NCBI GenBank assembly: GCA_018645365.1
Contig: JABGOP010000009.1
Location: forward strand, 1-51,566
Direction: 5' to 3'
Origin: Candidatus Cloacimonadota bacterium
Lineage (GTDB): Bacteria > Cloacimonadota > Cloacimonadia > Cloacimonadales > TCS61
Length of the DNA stretch: 51,566 nt
Position 1 is the stretch's first letter. Each line of letters starts with the position of its first letter. Position numbers and translations under genes: made by a program. Shown here one piece after another: positions 10,121 through 17,882 of this stretch. The notes beneath the pieces were generated by a model that made no database searches, was not told the origin of the DNA, and saw only the letters and a list, made by a program, of their open reading frames with translations.

Positions 10121-10349
10121 TATAAGAACCATAAAGTAATATAATAGTACTTATTAATTATTTCACAGAACATACTTTCAGCATAATGGTATCATTACAT
10201 AAAATCATAGTACCTAAAAACTATATAATGGTTCTATTATATTATATCTCGGAACTCATTAAGATTATAACGGTATTTTAAAATAATATCTTGACAAAGA
10301 GATAAATAAACATATCATCGTTTTATTGATAGATTACAGGAGGATTAAT

Positions 10350-10691
10350 ATGGGACGACTAAGGAAAACTAATTCGAACACACTGAAGCTTGCAAAGGCT
10401 CGCTTGGCTGGTTTAACATCCATTGAACCTACTTTAGATCTCGGTGGAAACAAAAGTATTGCCACCTACAAAGAGAAAATAGAAGATTACGAGACAAAGA
10501 TGTCAAACTACAATCAATTGTTAGCAAAATTAGATGGCGTTTACAACTCTTTGTTAGCTTCCGAGCAAGAGCTGGCGGCATACAACACGGAAATGTTGGC
10601 AGCCATCAAAGGTATTTACGGTCGAGATAGCAACGAATATGAAAAAAGCGGTGGAACACGATATTCAGAACGAAAGAGGAGAAAAATCTAA
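10350..10691 (+). CDS. Conserved small hypothetical protein (114 aa) with basic C-terminus
   Basis: SD CAGGAGG; YGRDSNEYEKSGGTRYSERKRRK C-terminal signature resembling small hypothetical proteins I recall from cyanobacteria and other phyla; no known function. Confidence 0.75.
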   Translation: MGRLRKTNSNTLKLAKARLAGLTSIEPTLDLGGNKSIATYKEKIEDYETKMSNYNQLLAKLDGVYNSLLASEQELAAYNTEMLAAIKGIYGRDSNEYEKSGGTRYSERKRRKI

Positions 10692-10757
10692 CTTCTTTAA
10701 AAAATAATTTGACAAAAATAGAGTTTTTTTGATTTTTAAAACTAATAGGAGGGTTTT

Positions 10758-12566
10758 ATGAAAAAGTTGATTATTTTATTCTTTTTAGTTACTGTTTTTT
10801 TGCATGCACAGGATTTATCTTTTTGGCAAGACATCCGTAATAGCTCGGTTACAGAAGATAACGAGATTTTTATCCATTGCGAAATGCCCACTGAAATTTT
10901 GAATTACACTTCCGTTAGCACCGTCGAATATTCTTGCGAGAATAATTGGCAAACTGCAAATTTAGACTTTCTCTGGTTAGATGATTTTGGTATTCCTACT
11001 TGGCAAACCACAATTGAAGCAGATATTTTCCAAACACAAACCTACTACTTCAAAACGGAACAAGATTCTGCTGTTATTTTAATGCCAAAGTTTTGTAACC
11101 CACCCCAAAATTTAGCAGATTACAGTTTAGTTACAACCGATCCTATCGGAGATTGTGAAATTTTAAATAAACCAAATTTGGACATTATCTCCGAACATTT
11201 TGCCTATTCTGATGATCGTTTTTATGCTGTAATTCAAAATAATGGCGATGAATTTCCAACTGATAATGGCGGTTTTTTCCCAGATGAATACTACATTTAC
11301 GGAGCTGGCTTCGTAAATATAGAAACCGCTCTCATCGATACAACCGTTTACGCGATGATTTATCTTGATGTTTTGGGGTTTTTCAACCCAGGTTTGTACA
11401 AATTTAGCGGAACAGACATCGAAGATATGGAACAAATTGGCGAAATTGAATACGAAATTGACGGCGATTTGCTCTATCTTAGTTGCAATATTTCCGACCT
11501 TACGGAAGATGAAAACTTTGGTGAATGGCCAAACGAATCAAACAGTTTAGGTTTTGAAAGTGTTACCCAAATGGTTAGTTTAGAAGGAATGGAACCATCT
11601 TTTAGCTTTGGCGATATGACCAAACCTGCTGTCCTTGTTTTTGATGATTATAAAATCGAATCTTTCCAAAATGTGCTACCAGAAATTACTAATATCTCGG
11701 TTGAAAGCGATGATTACTACACAACAGTTTGGTTGGAATATTTTGATGCAAACGGGCATTTCCCACTTGTCCACGAAATTATTGTTCAACCTGGCAATAT
11801 CACCTTCCCGATGATTGAGCTTTCGCACGATTTTTCAGAAACAGTTGAATTTGTTACAAATATGCCAGCTTATTGGTCATCTTTCGAAATTGTGTTTAGT
11901 GATAATAATAGTGACTTCGTTAGTGAATTTTATGGAAACGAACCAGAATTAGAGTTTTCGGTAGACTCATTATCTATTCTAACGGTTGCTGATGCTGCTG
12001 AAGGAAAACCGCTTACAATCTACAATAATTACCAAACAAGCATTAACATTAATTCATTAAATTTTTCAGACGGTTATCTTGATTATTTTCCTTATGACTT
12101 AGAGTTTCCCATTACTTTAAATGCTGATTCTTTAGAATTGACTATTTATATGCCTTTACCTGTTTTTGGAAATCGAGAAATTATTATAAATACTTTTTTT
12201 GTAGAAACTGACTTTAATCTTTATTCAATTCCAATAGCTGTTGATACATCAATTATTGATAGCGTTTCAGTCGAAAATAACGAACTAGAAATTACGAATT
12301 ACAACTTATCGAATCATCCAAACCCCTTCACTCTCACCACTACGATAAGTTTTAATCTCACCCCAGAGAATGCCCATAACGCAAAAATAGAAATTTACAA
12401 CATGAAGGGTCAGAAGGTTAAAGCTCTCTCAAATCTCCAAATCAATAATTCAGCAATTCAGCAAATTATTTGGGATGCAAAAAATCAGGCATCTGGAATT
12501 TATTTTGTTCAACTTGTGGTTGATAAAAAAACGGTCGCCTCCCAAAAAATGATTTTATTAAAATAA
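10758..12566 (+). CDS. Secreted protein with C-terminal FlgD-like / Por-type (T9SS type A) sorting domain
   Basis: Signal peptide; C-terminus NHPNPFTLTTTISFNL...AKIEIYNMKGQKVK...WDAKNQASGIYFVQLVVDKKTVASQKMILLK. Confidence 0.85.
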   Translation: MKKLIILFFLVTVFLHAQDLSFWQDIRNSSVTEDNEIFIHCEMPTEILNYTSVSTVEYSCENNWQTANLDFLWLDDFGIPTWQTTIEADIFQTQTYYFKTEQDSAVILMPKFCNPPQNLADYSLVTTDPIGDCEILNKPNLDIISEHFAYSDDRFYAVIQNNGDEFPTDNGGFFPDEYYIYGAGFVNIETALIDTTVYAMIYLDVLGFFNPGLYKFSGTDIEDMEQIGEIEYEIDGDLLYLSCNISDLTEDENFGEWPNESNSLGFESVTQMVSLEGMEPSFSFGDMTKPAVLVFDDYKIESFQNVLPEITNISVESDDYYTTVWLEYFDANGHFPLVHEIIVQPGNITFPMIELSHDFSETVEFVTNMPAYWSSFEIVFSDNNSDFVSEFYGNEPELEFSVDSLSILTVADAAEGKPLTIYNNYQTSININSLNFSDGYLDYFPYDLEFPITLNADSLELTIYMPLPVFGNREIIINTFFVETDFNLYSIPIAVDTSIIDSVSVENNELEITNYNLSNHPNPFTLTTTISFNLTPENAHNAKIEIYNMKGQKVKALSNLQINNSAIQQIIWDAKNQASGIYFVQLVVDKKTVASQKMILLK

Positions 12567-12580
12567 CTTGAGGAGAAATA

Positions 12581-14194
12581 ATGAAACATCTCATTTTGAT
12601 AACCGTTTTATTCTTTTCAATTTATATGGTAATCGATGCTTGCACAATAGGCGTTGCAGCTGGCTCTGCCACATCAGATGGACGACCAATTATTTGGAAA
12701 AACCGCGATATGATGGCAGAAGTCGTCGTTCACTATTTTGAAGAATTTCCGCATAAATTTATCGGAGTCGGCAACGAAAATAGCGATTACATTTGGATGG
12801 GCGTAAACGAATACGGATTTGCCATTCTCAATTCGACTGCTAATTTTCCAGACGAAGGATATTCCGAACCAGGAAATGGTGACACGATGAAACACGCTTT
12901 AGCAAATTTTTCCACCGTCGTAGAATTTGAAGCTTTTTTAGATTCCACCAATATTACCGGTCGAGACACGCATGCCAACATGGCAGTTTTAGACAGCACC
13001 GGTGCGGCAATTCTTTACGAAGTTGCCAACACCGAATATTGGAAATTTGACACTGCCGACGAAGAAGATGGTTTTCTCGTGAGAGGTGTTTTCGCCTTTA
13101 ATGAAGGTATCTCGACATCAGCAAATTACGAAAGAAGTTACGAAATTATTAGTGGAGTTGCTTCCAACAACAACCTAAATGTTAGCACAATTTTACACCA
13201 TCAAATGAGAGAATTTAATGATACAAATAGTGAACACATTCCCATTCCATTTGACGGAAACTGGGATGACAGCTACCCCTATGGCTATACCCCACTACTA
13301 GGCATCAATAATGCCGGCACTGGTTCTGGCGTTGTAATTCAGGGAATTTTACCAGAAGAACCGGTCGATTTTACCACAATGTGGACGCTGCTCGGTCAGC
13401 CGGCTCTCACAATGGCATTCCCACTTTTTCCGGTTGGCACACCGCCATTACTCGCCAACGATAATAACAATTCTGCTCTTTACGATGAATATCTTCACAT
13501 TAAGAGTATCATCAGTAATCACATGCCGTTTTCAGTTGATTCTTTCAAACTTTTGAATGAAAATAATTTAGGTTTTTGGACTCAAATTTATCCGCAAGAA
13601 GATTATTTGATTGCACAAATTGAATCGCTCAAAAATGATTGGCTGACTAATTCTTATGAAATTTCTGACATCATAAATACACAAAATGAATTTGCTAATT
13701 TCACACTAAATACCCTTTCAAATGTAAATTTGGAAACAGAAATAATTCCAAATTTTTCTGTTAATCTTTCGGAAACTATCGCCGAAATTCCGATTCAATT
13801 TTTCGATAATTCGCTTCACAATCCAAATGGCGAAAATTGGGAATGGGATTTTGATAATAACGGCAACATCGATTCAAATGAGCAAAATCCAATTTTCACT
13901 TATGAAAATGTAGGAAATTACACCGTTTCGTTGACCGTTAACAATGAATTTACAGAGATAAAAGAAGATTTTATCTCAATTGTAGAAATTTTGTTTGGCG
14001 ATGTGGACGAAAATGGACAAGTTCAAGCGATGGATGTTTCGCTCACTTTGCAAAATGCAATTGGACTCATCGATTTTATGGAAGAACAAATAAATTTGGC
14101 TGATGTAGATGGAAACGGACAAGTTCAAGCATTCGATGCATCTTTAATTTTGCAATTTGTGGTCGGCTTGATTGACGAATTTCCAGTTGAATAA
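12581..14194 (+). CDS. Ntn-hydrolase (acyl-CoA:6-APA acyltransferase/carcinine hydrolase-like, C45-type) with PKD domain and C-terminal dockerin-like repeats
   Basis: Signal peptide followed by CTIGVAAGSATSDGRPIIWKNRDM; PKD segment FDNSLHNPNGENWEWDFDNNGNIDSNEQNPIFTYENVGNYTVSLTV; two DVDxNGQVQAxD repeats. Confidence 0.82.
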   Translation: MKHLILITVLFFSIYMVIDACTIGVAAGSATSDGRPIIWKNRDMMAEVVVHYFEEFPHKFIGVGNENSDYIWMGVNEYGFAILNSTANFPDEGYSEPGNGDTMKHALANFSTVVEFEAFLDSTNITGRDTHANMAVLDSTGAAILYEVANTEYWKFDTADEEDGFLVRGVFAFNEGISTSANYERSYEIISGVASNNNLNVSTILHHQMREFNDTNSEHIPIPFDGNWDDSYPYGYTPLLGINNAGTGSGVVIQGILPEEPVDFTTMWTLLGQPALTMAFPLFPVGTPPLLANDNNNSALYDEYLHIKSIISNHMPFSVDSFKLLNENNLGFWTQIYPQEDYLIAQIESLKNDWLTNSYEISDIINTQNEFANFTLNTLSNVNLETEIIPNFSVNLSETIAEIPIQFFDNSLHNPNGENWEWDFDNNGNIDSNEQNPIFTYENVGNYTVSLTVNNEFTEIKEDFISIVEILFGDVDENGQVQAMDVSLTLQNAIGLIDFMEEQINLADVDGNGQVQAFDASLILQFVVGLIDEFPVE

Positions 14195-14217
14195 AAAATA
14201 AAATAAAAGGAAAATAG

Positions 14218-15222
14218 ATGTTTATAGATTATGCAAGGATCAAAATAGAATCAGGTAAAGGTGGAGACGGTTGCATCAGTTTCCGTCGTGAAAAATGTGT
14301 GGCAAAAGGTGGACCAGACGGTGGTGATGGCGGCAAAGGTGGTAGCATCATTGCAGTTGGCAGTGAAAACATCAACACGCTCGTTGCTTACCGCTACAAC
14401 AAATTATTCAAAGCAAAACGCGGTGCAAATGGCAAAGGCAGCAACCAAACTGGCGGTGGCGGTGAAAATAGATTTTTGGAACTTCCGCTCGGTACAGAAA
14501 TTTTTGATATTACCGACGGAAAACGCGAAAAAATTGGTGAAGTTACAACACACAGTCAAGAATTATTTTTGGCAGAAGGTGGAAACGGCGGGCGAGGCAA
14601 TACGCGATTCAAAACTTCAACAAACAAGGCTCCAAGATACGCAAAACCTGGTGGAGACAGTATCTACCTTGAGCTTGAACTTGTTTTAAAATTAATGGCG
14701 GATGTTGGATTAGTTGGCTTCCCAAACGCTGGGAAATCGACCCTACTTAGCAATATTTCGGCAGCTCACCCCAAAATCGCTGATTACGAATTTACCACAC
14801 TCGAACCATCTTTAGGGGTCGTTCAAATCAACGAATATGAGTCTTTTGTGATGGCAGATATTCCGGGTATTATCGAAGGTGCACATGCGGGTAAAGGCTT
14901 GGGAGGACAATTTTTAAGACACATTCAACGCACTAAAGTTTTGCTTTTTCTCATTGATATGAACTCCAACAATCCACTCAAAGATTATCAAATTTTACAA
15001 AAAGAGCTGCATCTTTATGACCCGCATTTAGACAAAAAACCTCACCTAATTGCGTTGAGTAAGTTGGATACCATCAATGAAAAAGATGAGCTATTGACAC
15101 TTTTGAAAGATGAATTTGAAGACAAATTACACGAAAATATCATCCCTATTTCTGCTATTTCAAATGAAAATTTAGCGGAATTAAAATTTACTTTACATAA
15201 GATTATCAAATCAACTTTATAG
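14218..15222 (+). CDS. obg: GTPase Obg/CgtA
   Basis: Gly-rich Obg fold (GKGGDGCISFRREKCVAKGGPDGGDGGKGG); GFPNAGKSTLL; DIPGIIEGAHAGKGLG. Confidence 0.97.
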   Translation: MFIDYARIKIESGKGGDGCISFRREKCVAKGGPDGGDGGKGGSIIAVGSENINTLVAYRYNKLFKAKRGANGKGSNQTGGGGENRFLELPLGTEIFDITDGKREKIGEVTTHSQELFLAEGGNGGRGNTRFKTSTNKAPRYAKPGGDSIYLELELVLKLMADVGLVGFPNAGKSTLLSNISAAHPKIADYEFTTLEPSLGVVQINEYESFVMADIPGIIEGAHAGKGLGGQFLRHIQRTKVLLFLIDMNSNNPLKDYQILQKELHLYDPHLDKKPHLIALSKLDTINEKDELLTLLKDEFEDKLHENIIPISAISNENLAELKFTLHKIIKSTL

Positions 15223-15225
15223 CTT

Positions 15226-16305
15226 ATGAAAAAAATAAAAGCGTGGCTCCAATTGCTCTCTGTAAACGGAATTGGCAATACAAAAGCAATAAAATTAGCA
15301 CAACTTTGGGGCGAACCACACACTTTTATCCACACCAATAAATTACAAGATGTAGATTTTATCACCGAAAATGCAAAGCGCGAATTATTTCAAAATAACG
15401 AAGTTGAAAATTGGACAAATATTGTAAAACTCATCGCTAATTTTCAGATAAAATTCGTTTCAATTCTGGATGAAAATTATCCAGAATCTCTCAAAAATAT
15501 TTTCGACCCACCTCCATTTTTATTCTATCGTGGAACTCTTAAAAAAGAAGATTTCAGACGATCATTAGCTATCGTTGGCACGCGCAAAGCCAGTAACTAC
15601 GGCAAATTAATGACCAAAAAAATTGGTTCTAAATTAGCTCAAGCTGGTTTTACACTCGTAAGTGGACTGGCTTATGGCATCGATACTTTAGCACATTTTT
15701 CGGCACTTGAAAATAGCGGACGCACCATCGCGGTAATGGGAACTGGCGTCGATCAAATATATCCACCTCGCAATCGTGAACTCGCTGAAATGATTATCCA
15801 AAACGGTGCTTTAATTTCTGAATTTGTGCCAGGTAGTAAAGCCGAACGCTGGAATTTTCCCATCCGAAATCGCATCATTAGCGGAATTTCTATCGGATCT
15901 TTCATCGTGGAAGGTTCCAAAAAAAGTGGTGCACTGCTCACCGCAAAATATGCTCTCGACCAAAATCGCGACATTTTTGCACTGCCCGGAGATGTAAATA
16001 GAGAAACTTCTACAGGTCCAAATTATTTGATAAAACTTGGTGCAAAAATTGTTTGTTCAGTAAATGATATTTTGGAAGAATACGATTTTATCGTAGAACA
16101 AACGGAAAAACCTGTGCCAAAACTTTCTGAAACGGAAGAAATTATCTACCAAATTTTATTGCAAAATAAACCAGAAATGCTTTTTGATAATCTTATTTTA
16201 AAAAGTAAAATGACCGTTAGTCAGCTTTCCACAATCCTGCTTTCATTAGAATTAAAAGGTATTATCAAGAAAGTACCAGGCAATAAAATAGTTCCGTTAA
16301 TTTAA
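15226..16305 (+). CDS. dprA: DNA-processing protein DprA
   Basis: LAIVGTRKASNYGK; LVSGLAYGIDTLAHFSAL; AVMGTGVDQIYPPRNREL; FALPGDVNRETSTGPNYLI. Confidence 0.96.
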   Translation: MKKIKAWLQLLSVNGIGNTKAIKLAQLWGEPHTFIHTNKLQDVDFITENAKRELFQNNEVENWTNIVKLIANFQIKFVSILDENYPESLKNIFDPPPFLFYRGTLKKEDFRRSLAIVGTRKASNYGKLMTKKIGSKLAQAGFTLVSGLAYGIDTLAHFSALENSGRTIAVMGTGVDQIYPPRNRELAEMIIQNGALISEFVPGSKAERWNFPIRNRIISGISIGSFIVEGSKKSGALLTAKYALDQNRDIFALPGDVNRETSTGPNYLIKLGAKIVCSVNDILEEYDFIVEQTEKPVPKLSETEEIIYQILLQNKPEMLFDNLILKSKMTVSQLSTILLSLELKGIIKKVPGNKIVPLI

Positions 16306-16314
16306 GGAGAAAAA

Positions 16315-16347
16315 ATGAAAATTACCAAAAAACGCATAGTGGTTTAA
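16315..16347 (+). pseudogene. 10-codon ORF MKITKKRIVV*, possible 5' remnant of topA
   Basis: SD AAGGAG at 16304; resembles TopA N-termini (M..KKLVIVESPAKA), and topA commonly follows dprA; interrupted by TAA and a palindrome. Confidence 0.3.
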
Positions 16348-16365
16348 TGTTGGCACTTCCAACAT
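16347..16365. repeat. Palindrome ATGTTGG-CACTT-CCAACAT
   Basis: Perfect 7-bp stem, 5-nt loop, between convergent dprA and tcdA. Confidence 0.8.
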
Positions 16366-16399
16366 CACTTGGTGTAGTAATATTCATTTCTTGAGAAAT

Positions 16400-17161
16400 T
16401 TATTGTGTCGCTACTAATTTTCGCAAAACATAACTTGCGACCCACATCCCCATAATTGCAGGCAAATAAACCACCGAACCAAGCGTACCACGCTTACGAC
16501 CACGTCCACCTTGCCATTCTGCTTCCGAGCCAGATGCAAAGGGAAATTGAGGAATTGGAGATTCGGTAGAATAGACAACTGGAATCCCTTCATAAATGCC
16601 ACGACGATGCAAATATTTGCGTAATTTTCTGGCAAGCGGACACACTTTTGTTTTGGAAATATCGCAAAGTTCAATTTTAGCTGGGTCTATTCTACTGGCA
16701 GCCCCCATCGAGGAAATTACTGGAATTTTTTTGTGATAAACACTTTCTAAAAGACTTGCTTTTTGTCCTAAACTATCAATTGCATCCACAACAAAATCGA
16801 CATTTTCCAGTAAAAATTCGCGTGATTCATCAGCACAAAAATCACTGTAAATCTCAATCTCTAATTTTGGATTTATATCCAACATGCGGTCACGCACAAC
16901 TTCTGTTTTCAATTTGCCAAGTGTACTGTGTAGAGCTGGAATTTGGCGATTCAAATTGGAAAATCCGACCGTATCAAAATCTACCAAAAGTATCTTGCCA
17001 ATGCCACTTCTAACGAGTGCTTCAGCGGCAAACGAACCGACGCCACCAAGTCCCATTACCACCACTCTTGTCTGTTGAAATTTTGTAATCGCATCTCCAC
17101 CAAACAGTAATTCTGTCCGATTAAATTGAGTAATTTTATTCTCCAAAATCCACATCTCCAA
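16400..17161 (-). CDS. tcdA: tRNA threonylcarbamoyladenosine dehydratase TcdA-like (ThiF/E1 family)
   Basis: VVVMGLGGVGSFAAEALVRSGIGKILLVDFDTVGFSNLNRQIPALHSTLGKLKTEV; C-terminal PLARKLRKYLHRRGI. Confidence 0.9.
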   Translation of the reverse strand: MEMWILENKITQFNRTELLFGGDAITKFQQTRVVVMGLGGVGSFAAEALVRSGIGKILLVDFDTVGFSNLNRQIPALHSTLGKLKTEVVRDRMLDINPKLEIEIYSDFCADESREFLLENVDFVVDAIDSLGQKASLLESVYHKKIPVISSMGAASRIDPAKIELCDISKTKVCPLARKLRKYLHRRGIYEGIPVVYSTESPIPQFPFASGSEAEWQGGRGRKRGTLGSVVYLPAIMGMWVASYVLRKLVATQ

Positions 17162-17882
17162 AAATATTTTTAAATGATTTTTTCTGTTTATTTTTCAGTT
17201 CTTCGAATGACATTAAATCAATCTTTTTCACCGTTAAAATTAAATTTTTTAGATGATTAAATTCATCTTTTGACTTTGATGATTTTTGGTAGAGTGCATC
17301 TGTTTCAAAAAGAAAAAAACCGCGTTTCAAAATGTGTTGTATTACTTCGTTTTTCGGTAAAATAGAGCCAATCGAAAAAGCCAAATCAAACTCTGAAAAT
17401 TTTTCAGCAATCTCTTTCGACGCTTTAAACCCGTGCAAAAAACCAAAAACTTTCGGAAAATTATTTTTCAATAATTCATAAAGTTCATAATGTTTTTTGA
17501 CACAATGAAAAACGACTGGCAAATTATAATTTTGTGCTAAATCAAGCTGTTCTAATAACATTTTCTCTTGAAAATCTGCGTTATTTTTACGACCATCTAA
17601 ACCAACTTCACCAATTGCAATTATCTTTTTTTCATCACATAACTTAACCAAATCATCAAAATAATTTACCGCATTTTCCTCATAAATTGGATGAATCCCG
17701 GCACTCCACCTTATGCAATTTTCAAATTGTGTAAATGCTGAACCTCCAATTGCTTCAAACTCTTTTTTGCAAAGAGCGGAAGAGATAAAACCCTCAATTC
17801 CACATTTTCTGGCAGAAGAAATTTCTGCTTCCAAATTGTCGAAAATTCGCGATTCAGTGAGATGGCAGTGAACATCAATCAA
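17136..17882 (-). CDS. TatD-family metal-dependent hydrolase
   Basis: MIDVHCHLTE; IAIGEVGLDGRKNNADFQEKMLLEQLDLAQNYNLPVVFHCVKKH; FLFETDALYQ. Confidence 0.88.
   Translation of the reverse strand: MIDVHCHLTESRIFDNLEAEISSARKCGIEGFISSALCKKEFEAIGGSAFTQFENCIRWSAGIHPIYEENAVNYFDDLVKLCDEKKIIAIGEVGLDGRKNNADFQEKMLLEQLDLAQNYNLPVVFHCVKKHYELYELLKNNFPKVFGFLHGFKASKEIAEKFSEFDLAFSIGSILPKNEVIQHILKRGFFLFETDALYQKSSKSKDEFNHLKNLILTVKKIDLMSFEELKNKQKKSFKNIFGDVDFGE

Noticed and set aside
9985-10173. 62-aa hydrophobic minus ORF in the intergenic region
   Set aside because: No SD, low-complexity AT-rich translation.
14261-14689. 142-aa plus ORF in another frame of obg
   Set aside because: Out-of-frame overlap with the conserved Gly-rich Obg domain.
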